Below, piece by piece: positions 43,291-59,346 of a stretch of DNA of 64,000 nt; within the stretch, counting starts at the first letter, position 1, and the number at the start of each line of letters is the position of its first letter. This DNA comes from Pseudomonadota bacterium (GTDB lineage Bacteria > Myxococcota_A > UBA796 > GCA-2862545), in assembly GCA_947505245.1 (NCBI GenBank), contig CANNIZ010000019.1, positions 1-64,000 on the forward strand, read 5' to 3'. The notes beneath the pieces were generated by a model, which worked only from the letters and a program-made list of their open reading frames with translations, did not search any database and was not told the DNA's origin. The translations under genes were made by a program, and so were the position numbers.

Positions 43291-44015
43291 TGGTCGTCGG
43301 ATGGCTCGCCACCGCGCTCGCGGGCGACACGCAGTGCGAGATCAGCTCGCTGCGCGACGTGCTCGCGATCCCCGCGCCGGCCGTGATCGTGCTCGGCGAG
43401 CGCCACGGCACGCAGCCCGATCTTTACCGTGCGGCGAAGGTGGTGCATCGCCTGCAGGCCGACGCCCACGTCACCGTCGCGCTCGAGTCGGTGGACGGCA
43501 GCAAGCAGACCGTGCTGGACGACTTCGCGAACCAGCGGGTGTCGTGGGAGGAGCTTCCGACCGCGCTCGACTGGGAGAACAGCTGGGGCTTTCGCTGGCA
43601 GCCGTACGCCCCGCTCGTCACCGCGTCGGTGCGGGGCGCCAAGGTCGTCGCCGCGGGCCTGCCCCTCGGGGCGCCACCCGAAGACGCCACGATCACGGTT
43701 CCGACGGGCTACTTCCGCGTGCTCGAGTCGGCCATGTCGGGGCACCCGGTGCCGCCCGCGAGCGAGCGCGACTTCGTGCGCTCCATGGCGTGGCGCGACC
43801 AGCGCATCGCTGAGCAGGCCCTCGCGGGCTGGGACGGCGAGGGGTTCCTCGTCATCGTCACCGGTCGCAGCCACGTGGAGGGCGGCAAAGGCGTCACCTG
43901 GCAGATCGACCGCCGCACCGACGCGCCGGTTCACGGCTTCGCGCTCGCGTGGGGCGGCGACCCGCCGTGTTTCCAGGGCGACCGGGTGTGGCGCGCGGAT
44001 CCGTTCTTCGGGTAG
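43290..44015 (+). CDS. ChaN-like haem-binding uptake family protein
   Basis: A 241-residue exported protein. The ATG shares a base with the preceding stop and begins MVVGWLATALAG, a short signal peptide. The core motif VIVLGERHGTQPDLYRAAKVV and the later GFLVIVTGRSHVEGGKGV match the ChaN/Tiki (Cofac_haem_bdg) superfamily, whose members include haem-binding lipoproteins and metalloprotease-like proteins. The conserved E-x-H and distal R-x-H residues are present. Function is inferred from family only. Confidence 0.75.
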   Translation: MVVGWLATALAGDTQCEISSLRDVLAIPAPAVIVLGERHGTQPDLYRAAKVVHRLQADAHVTVALESVDGSKQTVLDDFANQRVSWEELPTALDWENSWGFRWQPYAPLVTASVRGAKVVAAGLPLGAPPEDATITVPTGYFRVLESAMSGHPVPPASERDFVRSMAWRDQRIAEQALAGWDGEGFLVIVTGRSHVEGGKGVTWQIDRRTDAPVHGFALAWGGDPPCFQGDRVWRADPFFG

Positions 44016-44022
44016 CGAACGC

Positions 44023-45045
44023 CTACAGGTCGTCGGAACGGCGCCCCAATCGGCGTCGCGCGACGATCCGCTGGATGGAGCGTCGGTCCATTTCGGAAGC
44101 CCTCGCTGCGGCCGAGACATTCCCGGCGTGGCGCTCGAGCACGGCCTCCACGTAGGCGTCCTGGAACGCGTCCAGCCAGACGCGGCGCGACTCCATGTAC
44201 GGAAGGTCGGTGCGAATCGCCGCGACGGCCGACGGGTTCGGCCCCTCGGGGCCGCGTCGGATCTGCGGCGGCAAATCTTCGTACTGCGCGATCGGTCCGC
44301 GCGACATCGCGGCGATGTACGACGACACGTTGCGGAGCTCGCGGACGTTGCCGGGCCACGGCCACTCGATGAGGTGCTTTTTGACGTGCTCGGCGAGGCG
44401 CACCGGCGTGCGGCCAGCCGCGAGGGACTCGGCGTCGAGGAACCGCTCGAGCAGGATCGCGACGTCTTCTTTGCGGTCGCGCAGAGGCGGCACACGAAGC
44501 TCGACGACGGCGAGGCGATGGTACAGATCGCGCCGGAACCGGCCCTCGTCGACGAACGCCTCCAGATCGCGCCAGGTCGCGGCGATGATGCGGATGTCCG
44601 CTTTGCGCTCCTCGTTGCCGCCGACGAGCCGGTAGGTGCTCTCTTGCAGCAGGCGCAACAGGCGCGTCTGGGTGGGCACCGGCAATTCGCCGATCTCGTC
44701 GAGGAAGAACGTTCCGCCGCGCGCCTGCCAGATCAGGCCTTCCCGCCGCTGTTGGGCGCCGGTGAACGCGCCGCGCTCGTGGCCGAACAGCTCGCTCTCG
44801 ACGAGGTTCGGAGACAGCGCGGCGCAGTCGACAGCGACGAACGAGCCGGTGCGCCCGCTGTTGTCGTGGATCGCGCGGGCGACCACCTCCTTGCCGGTCC
44901 CGGTCTCGCCGACGATCAGCACGGGCAAAGGCGTGCGCGCAACCTGCGCGATGCGTTCGCGGAGCTTGCGCATCGAAGGGGTCTGACCGATCAGACGCTC
45001 TTCGACGCCGGACAGCCCCGAGGGCGGTTGCGAGAACTCGTTCAC
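44023..45045 (-). CDS. sigma54-dependent transcriptional activator, no sensory domain
   Basis: A 340-residue bacterial enhancer-binding protein. The AAA+ domain (about 18-245) has Walker A GETGTGKE, the sigma54-contacting GAFTGA loop (ERGAFTGAQ), Walker B TFFLDEIGELP and the arginine finger region FRRDLYHRLAV. A C-terminal Fis-type helix-turn-helix (about 300-335) contains GNVSAAARASEMDRRS. There is no receiver, GAF or FHA domain, so activity must be set by expression, a partner protein or nucleotide state. The gene begins 28 bp after the stop of the giant repeat protein in the same direction. Confidence 0.9.
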   Translation of the reverse strand: MNEFSQPPSGLSGVEERLIGQTPSMRKLRERIAQVARTPLPVLIVGETGTGKEVVARAIHDNSGRTGSFVAVDCAALSPNLVESELFGHERGAFTGAQQRREGLIWQARGGTFFLDEIGELPVPTQTRLLRLLQESTYRLVGGNEERKADIRIIAATWRDLEAFVDEGRFRRDLYHRLAVVELRVPPLRDRKEDVAILLERFLDAESLAAGRTPVRLAEHVKKHLIEWPWPGNVRELRNVSSYIAAMSRGPIAQYEDLPPQIRRGPEGPNPSAVAAIRTDLPYMESRRVWLDAFQDAYVEAVLERHAGNVSAAARASEMDRRSIQRIVARRRLGRRSDDL

Positions 45046-45073
45046 GAGGGGATGCTACACCGGACCGCGGACT

Positions 45074-52669
<7,596 letters not shown>

Positions 52670-52810
52670 GATATCTCCTATTGCGAGCCGGCGGTCCGGA
52701 GGCGCAAGCGGTCAGTGTAACGGTCAGAACACTGCGACGGAAGCACATCAGGTGCGTGAGTCGGTGATCCTTCCGCTCGTCATGGTAGCATGGGCGTGGG
52801 AGCTCCACCC

Positions 52811-53968
52811 ATGCCAGCACAATCCCGCGGGCCGCAGCAAGTCAGCCCGGCGAAAGCGCCGACCACGACGGGTCCAGCGAAGGTCGCCGGCCCCGGAAAT
52901 GCGGCCGGTCAGGACGCGATGCCCGCGTCGGTGGAGGACACCCAGGGACTGCTGCGCGACCACACCGACGGCGCTGGCGTGAGCGTCGCCGGTGAGCTGC
53001 CGGGCCAGGCGCTGCTCGGTGAGAGCGACGGGAACCGCGTGTCCACCGGCGGGGCGACGGGCTTCTCGGCGGGCGTCGAGCGCAATGGCCTGTGGGCGCG
53101 GTTCAACCCGCCGCTTGAGGTCCGCCCGGGCAGCGTGTGGGCGCGCCTCGCGACGGGCGGCATCACGGTGTCGTCGATGTATTACAGCTTCCGCGAGGGG
53201 AAAGCGTCGCTCACGCTGGACACCGGCGTCGCGGGCGACGTGCTCGACGTGTTCATGAACCTGAAGGGCGACATCGAAGGCCGGTTCGCAAACGCGATCA
53301 AAGGGGCGTTGCCGGCCAAGATCCGCGAGCCGGGCTACGATCCGTTCAACGACAAGGACATCGGAAACCTGCTGTCTGGCGTCGTGAGCGCGATGGGCAG
53401 CGCGTTCCCGAAAGACGGCGGCGGGGCGGGCGGCGCGGGCCTGGCCGATCGCATCACGAAGCCGTCGATCACGGCCACGGTGAGCCCGAAGCCGATGGAG
53501 GTCGCGCTCGGCGACAAGATGAAGCTCACGCTCGGCGCGAACGCCTCGGCGGAGCTCACGGCGTACATGCAGGGCTCGATGGGCGACGCGCTCAAGCAAC
53601 CGAAGGTGGCGAGCCTGCTGCTCCGGTGTGACGGCGTCGCGATCGAGCACGAGGTGTGGGGAAAGATCGCCGGAATCGACGTGCGGTCGATCGCGTTCGG
53701 CCCGGACCTGTCGGTGACCTCGCTCGACTACGAGCTGGGGCTCGAGTCGGGCCTGGGCGCGCTCAAGGCGCTGGCGATGTTGTTCCAGCTGCGCACCGGG
53801 CAGGACATCGGCGTGCGCGACGTCAATTCGCCCGAGCTCAAGGGCATCCGCGCCGAGATCGACGGCAAGGCAAAGGCCCAGCTGCCGGCGATGCTCAAGC
53901 AGCAGGTGCTCGCGCACGACAAGGCGATCCCGGGCGTCGATCTGTCGGACATGTTCCAGGGCGTTTGA
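52811..53968 (+). CDS. hypothetical protein with Pro/Gly-rich N-terminus
   Basis: A 385-residue protein of unknown function. The ATG at 52811 is used because GGGAG sits eight bases upstream; 52790 is also possible. The first 45 residues are Ala/Gly/Pro/Gln-rich and disordered, with no signal peptide. The rest is beta-rich in the first half and helical in the second (DVLDVFMNLKGDIEGRF, KALAMLFQLRTGQDI). Its N-terminal style is like proteins seen near extracellular contractile injection loci in myxobacteria, and an injection-system-type ATPase lies 1.3 kb away, but this link is speculative. Confidence 0.65.
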   Translation: MPAQSRGPQQVSPAKAPTTTGPAKVAGPGNAAGQDAMPASVEDTQGLLRDHTDGAGVSVAGELPGQALLGESDGNRVSTGGATGFSAGVERNGLWARFNPPLEVRPGSVWARLATGGITVSSMYYSFREGKASLTLDTGVAGDVLDVFMNLKGDIEGRFANAIKGALPAKIREPGYDPFNDKDIGNLLSGVVSAMGSAFPKDGGGAGGAGLADRITKPSITATVSPKPMEVALGDKMKLTLGANASAELTAYMQGSMGDALKQPKVASLLLRCDGVAIEHEVWGKIAGIDVRSIAFGPDLSVTSLDYELGLESGLGALKALAMLFQLRTGQDIGVRDVNSPELKGIRAEIDGKAKAQLPAMLKQQVLAHDKAIPGVDLSDMFQGV

Positions 53969-53978
53969 CGGGCGGGGA

Positions 53979-55133
53979 TCAGCCTGCCAGAAGCTTCCGA
54001 AGGTGCGCCGCGTTCGCGATGGTGACGGTGCGGGAGCCGAAGCGGCGGGCGTAGGGCTCCCCGACGATGGGGGCGACGACAAAGTCGCGTCCCTTGGGGT
54101 GGCGGTCGCGAAACGCCGTGAGCGCGTGGGGGTCGAACGCGTCGGGGTTCCATTTGCACTCGAAGGCGTCGACGCGATCGCGCCCCGTGGGGATGACGAA
54201 GTCGACCTCGCGCTTCTGCTTGTCGCGCCAATGGTGGACCTGGGGCCCGTCGGACGTGGTGAGGAGCGTCTCGAGGACGACGTGCTCCCACAGGCGCCCC
54301 CGGTCTTCGGCGTGCAGCTCGCTCCAGCCGTTGGCCCAGGCGACGAAGCCCGTGTCGAACGCATAGGCCTTTGGCTGGTGCGTGATCTCCTGCGTCCCAC
54401 CGCCATGGTAGGGGCGCAGCAGCGTGACGGCGTGGGTGATCTGCAACGCGTCGAGGTACGTGCCGACGGTGGGGCGCGAGAGACCCGCCTCGCGTGCGAG
54501 CGAGGTGAGCTCGACGAGACCGCTGCTGTTTCGCAGCAGGATCTCGAGCAGTCGGAGGAACGCGGAGCGCTTCTCGACGCGAAACAGCTCCTGCACGTCG
54601 CGCGCGTAGAACGAATCGGCCCATTCGCCGTAGAAATCCACGGGCGGGCGCTCGGCGAGCATCGGGTTGGGCAGGCCCCCGTGGAGCAGTCTGCGCTCGA
54701 GGTCGACGCCGAACGCGCCCAGCTCTTCTGCGAGGACGGGGACCAGGTGCACGCTGCGCTTGCGGCCCGTGAGGGTGTCGCGAAACTTGCTCGTTGCCGC
54801 GAGGGTCGATGACCCCGTGGCGATTACGCGCAGATCGGGCCGTGTGTCGGCCGCGATCTTCAGCAAACGGCTCGGATCGGGCAGCTGATGAACCTCGTCG
54901 AGGACGAGAAGCGGGGTTCGCACGCTGGTGAGGAATTGCTCGGGATCGGCCAGGCGGGTGACCACGCTGGGCAGGTCGCAATTGAGGATGGTGGCATCCG
55001 GCAGATCGGCGATGAGCGTGCTCTTGCCGACGCGGCGCACCCCCGTCAGCCAGGCGATGGGCGCTGCGCGATGGGCTGCGCGCAGGCGTTCATGCCAAAT
55101 CGGACGCGGAATTTGGCGAGCGAGGTTCGTCAT
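53979..55133 (-). CDS. AAA_14/DUF4143 ATP-binding protein
   Basis: A 384-residue protein of the AAA_14 plus DUF4143 type. Walker A is GVRRVGKST (about 31-39), Walker B is LLVLDEVHQLP, and sensor-like IATGSSTL follows. A winged-helix/DUF4143 part has SLAREAGLSRPTVGTYLDAL, and the C-terminus has a PD-(D/E)xK-like core, REVDFVIP...DAFECKW. These proteins are common and mostly uncharacterised; toxin-antitoxin, defence or DNA-repair roles have been suggested for relatives. The gene separates the unknown protein from the AAA+ ATPase on the other strand, so it may be a later insertion. Confidence 0.82.
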   Translation of the reverse strand: MTNLARQIPRPIWHERLRAAHRAAPIAWLTGVRRVGKSTLIADLPDATILNCDLPSVVTRLADPEQFLTSVRTPLLVLDEVHQLPDPSRLLKIAADTRPDLRVIATGSSTLAATSKFRDTLTGRKRSVHLVPVLAEELGAFGVDLERRLLHGGLPNPMLAERPPVDFYGEWADSFYARDVQELFRVEKRSAFLRLLEILLRNSSGLVELTSLAREAGLSRPTVGTYLDALQITHAVTLLRPYHGGGTQEITHQPKAYAFDTGFVAWANGWSELHAEDRGRLWEHVVLETLLTTSDGPQVHHWRDKQKREVDFVIPTGRDRVDAFECKWNPDAFDPHALTAFRDRHPKGRDFVVAPIVGEPYARRFGSRTVTIANAAHLRKLLAG

Positions 55134-55141
55134 GCAGTCAC

Positions 55142-55169
55142 ATTTTACATCTGGTTCGACAGAATGCAA
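55142..55169 (-). promoter_or_regulatory. sigma70-like promoter of the DUF4143 gene
   Basis: On the minus strand TTGCAT (55169-55164), a 16-base spacer and TAAAAT (55147-55142). The -10 box ends only eight bases before the ATG at 55133, so the transcript would be nearly leaderless. The stretch is markedly AT-richer than its surroundings. Confidence 0.45.
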
Positions 55170-55220
55170 GATCGGGTTGCCGACGTGGGCACGGCCTCCT
55201 CGGTGTAGCATCCGGTCCCT

Positions 55221-57323
55221 ATGAGCACCAAAGACTCCGTCTATAGCGATCTCGCCCGGCGCCTGCGGCGCACGGACCTCCTCCTGCTGCGCGCCGTACG
55301 CCGCCAGCGCGCCCGCCCGGCGATGCGCGCCAAGGGCCAGTTCTGGGGCTCCGTGATCACGGACGACGAGGTCGACGCGCTGCTGCGTTCCCACGGGGAG
55401 ATCGACTACGTCGTCGAAGCCGACGGGCTCGATGACTCGATCAACACGTCCGCGTCGTATCGCGACGCGCCCGGCGGCCGGTTCACCCAGCTGCGCAAGG
55501 CGTTCGACCTCGACGGCGACGACATGGACCTCGTCCTGTTGGCGATCGCTCCTGAGATCAGCGCCGGCTACGGCAAGATCTTCGCGTACCTGAACGACAA
55601 CCTGAACCAGGCGTACCTGACGGTCGATCTGGTCACCCGCGTGCTGCGCACCGAGCGCCGGCAGCGGTTGCAGCTGCAGGGTCGCCTGTTGCCCGGGTCG
55701 ACGATCATCCAGAACCGCCTGCTCATGTTGCACCCGAACGAGGGCACTGAGACGCACACGGCGCGCCGCGTGCACCCGGCCCCGCGCCTGCTGCGCTGGC
55801 TGCTGCAGGGCGACGAGATCGCGCTCGCCGCGGGCGCGTTCAAGATGGACACGATCCGCCAGCCGTTCATCCCCCAGGTGGCGATCGGGCGCTTGGAGCA
55901 GGTGAAGGGCGCCTTGAACTCGCCGATCACGGTGGCCGTCGTCGGCAGCACGCAGGGTATGCGCGACGGCGTCGCGATGGCTGTGGCGCGCGCCGCGGGT
56001 CGTCCGCTCGTGCGCATCGACGTGGAGCGCGCGAAGCCGTACCTCGACCAGCCGTGGGACCTGATCCGCGACCTTCGCCTGGACGGCGCGGTCCCGTACA
56101 TCATCAACGTGCCGGACACCTCCGAAGAGCCCGCGCTGCGCGCCCAGGTCATCAACCTCGGCTCGGCGATGGCCGGTCTGCCGTTCCCGATCGTGGTCGG
56201 TGGCGCGGATCGCCGCGCGATCGCGATGATGCTCGGCCCCGATCGCCCGAACATCACCGTTCCGGTCGGCCGCACCACCACGCTCGAGCGCACCAACGCG
56301 TGGGCGGAGGCGCTCGAAAGGCGCTCGTGGGACCCCGTCAAAGCCGCCGACGTCGCCGAGCGGTTCTACAGCATCGGCGGCACCACGATCGAGCGCGTGC
56401 TCGACCGCGCGGGCGCCGAGACGGGCAACGCCGAGCCCGATCTGGACACGATCTGGGCCGCCTGTCGCGAAGCTGCGCGACCAGAATTCAGCGGCCTGGC
56501 ACAGCACATCGTGCCGAAGTACCGGTGGGACGATCTGATCGTGACCGACAAGGTCATGAGCCAGCTCAAGCACTTGGAGAACTACCTCGCCCAGCAAGAG
56601 ACGGTCATGCACCGGTGGGGCGGCGCGGCCGTCCGCCCGCGCGGCTACGGCATCAAGGCCCTGTTCTCCGGCGCGCCCGGCACCGGAAAGACGATGTGCG
56701 CGGAGGTAATCGCGGGTGCCCTCGGGCTCGATCTCTTCAAAGTCGACCTCTCGAGCGTCATCTCGCGGTGGGTCGGTGAGACCGAAAAGAACCTGCGCGA
56801 GATCTTCGACGCGGCCGAAGGTGGCTCGTCGATCATCCTGTTCGACGAAGGTGACGCGCTGTTCGGCTCGCGCGGCGAAGTGAAGCAGGCTCAGGATCGG
56901 TTCGCGAACCAGGAGGTCAGCTTCCTGCTCCAGCGGCTCGAAGTGTTTGAAGGCTGCTGCATCATCACCACGAACTTGCAGGAGAACATCGACGAGGCCT
57001 TCCTCCGCCGGTTTGGCTCCGTCGTCGAGTTCCCAATTCCGACGCCGCCCGAGCGCGAGAAGTTGTGGCAGCGCGCGTTTCCGACGCACGCCCCGCGCGG
57101 CGCGGACCTCGACATCTCCTACCTCGCGAAGCAGTTCACGCTCACGGGTGGCCCGATCATCAACGCCGCGATCAACGCCTGTATCGTCGCCGCCTCGCAG
57201 AATTCGCCGGTGTGCATGGTGCACGCGATCGAAGCGGTCGCGCGCGAATTGTACAAGATGGGAAAGCAGGTCAATCGCGTGCACTTCGGCCAGTACTACG
57301 AGTCGATCGAGCATCTGTTCTAG
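55221..57323 (+). CDS. AAA+ ATPase of the contractile-injection-system (eCIS) type
   Basis: A 700-residue ATPase. The N-terminal 230 residues include INTSASYRDAPGGRFTQLRK followed by LVLLAIAPEISAGYGKIFAYLND, a pattern I associate with the ATPase encoded in extracellular contractile injection gene clusters (Afp15/CIS15-like). A degenerate AAA module follows, then an intact one (about 450-640): Walker A FSGAPGTGKTM, Walker B SIILFDEGDALFG, sensor 1 IITTNLQENID and the arginine finger region FLRRFGSVVEFP. In eCIS the ATPase is thought to assist assembly. No sheath, tube, baseplate or spike gene is in the window, so here it is an orphan or the cluster lies elsewhere. Confidence 0.82.
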   Translation: MSTKDSVYSDLARRLRRTDLLLLRAVRRQRARPAMRAKGQFWGSVITDDEVDALLRSHGEIDYVVEADGLDDSINTSASYRDAPGGRFTQLRKAFDLDGDDMDLVLLAIAPEISAGYGKIFAYLNDNLNQAYLTVDLVTRVLRTERRQRLQLQGRLLPGSTIIQNRLLMLHPNEGTETHTARRVHPAPRLLRWLLQGDEIALAAGAFKMDTIRQPFIPQVAIGRLEQVKGALNSPITVAVVGSTQGMRDGVAMAVARAAGRPLVRIDVERAKPYLDQPWDLIRDLRLDGAVPYIINVPDTSEEPALRAQVINLGSAMAGLPFPIVVGGADRRAIAMMLGPDRPNITVPVGRTTTLERTNAWAEALERRSWDPVKAADVAERFYSIGGTTIERVLDRAGAETGNAEPDLDTIWAACREAARPEFSGLAQHIVPKYRWDDLIVTDKVMSQLKHLENYLAQQETVMHRWGGAAVRPRGYGIKALFSGAPGTGKTMCAEVIAGALGLDLFKVDLSSVISRWVGETEKNLREIFDAAEGGSSIILFDEGDALFGSRGEVKQAQDRFANQEVSFLLQRLEVFEGCCIITTNLQENIDEAFLRRFGSVVEFPIPTPPEREKLWQRAFPTHAPRGADLDISYLAKQFTLTGGPIINAAINACIVAASQNSPVCMVHAIEAVARELYKMGKQVNRVHFGQYYESIEHLF

Positions 57324-57376
57324 GGGTCGGGGGGCTCCTGGTTCGCGCTGTACTTCGCGGCGGTACACATTCGGAC

Positions 57377-57397
57377 CTGTACTCGCACGTAGTACAG
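57377..57397. promoter_or_regulatory. inverted repeat upstream of Asp-rich lipoprotein
   Basis: CTGTACT and AGTACAG form a perfect 7-bp inverted repeat around a 7-base spacer, 55 bp before the lipoprotein start. It is a candidate operator or 5'-leader hairpin; no regulator is identified. Confidence 0.35.
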
Positions 57398-57451
57398 ATG
57401 ACCGAGGCTACTGTTCCTTCGTGGCCGCCACACGGCGGTCGAGGAGGTCGG

Positions 57452-58153
57452 ATGCGTTCGTTGGTACTGCTGTCCTTTCTGGCGATGGGTTGTTCGGGTT
57501 CGCAAGAGAAGACCCTGACGGGTGTGGCCCCCCAGGGCGCGACGGATATCTACGCGATCGACACCCAGGGCCGGACCGCGCACGCGGACGCGGCGACGGG
57601 CGACTTCAAGGTGACGATGGAGCCCGGCGCTCCGATGGTCCTGTTCGTCGCGATGGCCGACGGCTCGATCGCCCCGCTCACGTTCGATTCCAACTCGGCC
57701 GGCACGCGCCAGAGCCGCATCCCGGACTTCACCGGCACCGTGGCGCTCGGCCAGGTGTCGATCGTCGACCTCACCGCGCAGCGCGACGGCCAGGGCACCG
57801 TGGAAGCCGAGTCCGAGTCCAACCCGCTCGACTCGGTCGACAGCGACGAAGACGGCGAGTCCGATCTCTCCGATGCGGATGACGACGGCGACGGCGAAGG
57901 CGACGACGTCGACGCGGACGACGACGGCAACGGCCAGGACGACTCCGCCGAAGACATGGACAGCGACGACGACGGCTCGCCCGACGAAGCCGACAGCGAC
58001 GACGACGACGACGGCACGGAAGATGCCGAAGACGCGGACGACGACGGCGACGGTACGCCCGACGCGGAAGAGAGCGATGGCAGCGGCGACGGCAGCGGCG
58101 AAGACACGGACAGTGGCAGCGGCGGCGGCGGCGACGACACCGACGCCCCGTAG
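57452..58153 (+). CDS. Asp-rich calcium-binding-type lipoprotein
   Basis: A 233-residue lipoprotein. MRSLVLLSFLAMGC is the signal with its lipobox. A beta-rich domain of about 100 residues is followed by a highly acidic region (about 128-233) of thrombospondin type-3-like D-x-D-x-D-G repeats (DADDDGDGEGDDVDADDDG) ending in Ser/Gly/Asp. This would be a multi-site calcium binder on the cell surface. GGAGG lies at 57443. It is separate from the pot operon that follows (about 90 bp gap). Confidence 0.78.
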   Translation: MRSLVLLSFLAMGCSGSQEKTLTGVAPQGATDIYAIDTQGRTAHADAATGDFKVTMEPGAPMVLFVAMADGSIAPLTFDSNSAGTRQSRIPDFTGTVALGQVSIVDLTAQRDGQGTVEAESESNPLDSVDSDEDGESDLSDADDDGDGEGDDVDADDDGNGQDDSAEDMDSDDDGSPDEADSDDDDDGTEDAEDADDDGDGTPDAEESDGSGDGSGEDTDSGSGGGGDDTDAP

Positions 58154-58245
58154 GTACGAGAAGCTCGCACGGTTCCACAGGGCCGCGCGCTCACGTTGAC
58201 CTCCGCCCGCGCATGAACGATGCTGCGGGGCAACGAGGAAAGACG

Positions 58246-59346
58246 TTGAGCGACGCGGCCCTCCTGCATCTGGAAAACGTGGTCAAGCGGTTCGGCACCT
58301 CCACTGCGGTGGACGGGGTCAACTTCACCGTTCGGTCGGGTGAGTTCCTCACCCTGCTCGGGCCGAGCGGGTGCGGAAAGACCACGATCCTGCGCATGAT
58401 CGCGGGCTTCGAGACGCCTACCTCGGGTCGGATCCTGCTCGACGGCCAGGACATCGCGCCGCTGCCGCCGTGGAATCGCCCGGTAAACACGGTGTTCCAG
58501 CAGTACGCGCTGTTCCCGCACCTCACCGTCGGTGAGAACGTCGCGTTCGGGCTGCGCCGAAAGGGCGCCCAGACCGGCGAGATCGGGCCGCGCGTGGCCG
58601 AGGCGCTCGAGTCGGTGCGGCTCGGACAATTCGCCGATCGGATGCCGAGCCAGCTGTCGGGCGGGCAGCAGCAGCGGGTCGCGCTCGCGCGCGCGCTCGT
58701 GTGCAAGCCGCGGCTGCTGTTGCTCGACGAGCCGCTGTCGGCCCTCGATCACGCCTTGCGCGTGGCGATGCGCGAGGAGCTGCGCGAATTGCAGCAGAAG
58801 GCGGGCATCGCGTTCGTGTTCGTCACCCACGATCAGGGCGAGGCGCTCGCGATGAGCGACCGCATCGCGGTGATCGGCCACGGGCGCGTGCACCAGCTCG
58901 CGACGCCAGCAGACGTCTACGAGCGGCCTGCGAACCGGTACGTGGCGTCGTTCCTCGGTGCGGCGAACGTGCTGCGCGCCAAGCTGATCGCGATCGACGA
59001 CGCCGGCGCAGACGTGCAGATCGAAGGTGGCCCGGCGGCTCGGATCCCGGTCGGCGAATACCGGCCCCCGGTCGGGACGGACGTGGATCTCGTGTTGCGG
59101 CCTGACTTCGTCGCGATGTGCGCGGGACCGTCGGCCAACCACGTGTCGTGGAAGGTCCGCATCACCGATCGGCAGTACCACGGCCAGTTCACCCAATGGC
59201 GCGCGGAGGGGCTCGGCAAGGGGATCATCGAGGCGACCGCGACGCGTTCGCAGGTGGGCTCCGAGGTGGATCCGAAGCCGGGGACCGAGGCCTGGGTGGT
59301 GTTCCCCGCGACGTCGCTCGCGATGTTGCCGGTGGAGGGGACGTGA
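58246..59346 (+). CDS. potA: spermidine/putrescine ABC transporter ATP-binding protein
   Basis: ABC ATPase of 366 residues powering polyamine uptake at the inner membrane. Walker A is LLGPSGCGKTT, Q-loop FQQYALFPHLTV, signature SQLSGGQQQRVALARAL, Walker B LLLLDEPLSALD and switch His VTHDQGEA. A C-terminal TOBE_2 domain follows (about 260-360). The TTG at 58246 is preferred because GAGGAAAG lies at optimal distance; an in-frame ATG at 58213 without such a site is the alternative. It is followed by potB, potC and potD, but two unrelated genes intervene. Its stop overlaps the GTG of the first of these by four bases. Confidence 0.9.
   Translation: MSDAALLHLENVVKRFGTSTAVDGVNFTVRSGEFLTLLGPSGCGKTTILRMIAGFETPTSGRILLDGQDIAPLPPWNRPVNTVFQQYALFPHLTVGENVAFGLRRKGAQTGEIGPRVAEALESVRLGQFADRMPSQLSGGQQQRVALARALVCKPRLLLLDEPLSALDHALRVAMREELRELQQKAGIAFVFVTHDQGEALAMSDRIAVIGHGRVHQLATPADVYERPANRYVASFLGAANVLRAKLIAIDDAGADVQIEGGPAARIPVGEYRPPVGTDVDLVLRPDFVAMCAGPSANHVSWKVRITDRQYHGQFTQWRAEGLGKGIIEATATRSQVGSEVDPKPGTEAWVVFPATSLAMLPVEGT

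Noticed and set aside
55134..57368. Extension of the DUF4143 frame upstream on the minus strand to 57368
   Set aside because: This part is antisense to the AAA+ ATPase and has no protein-like motifs; the real start is the ATG at 55133 with a promoter just upstream.
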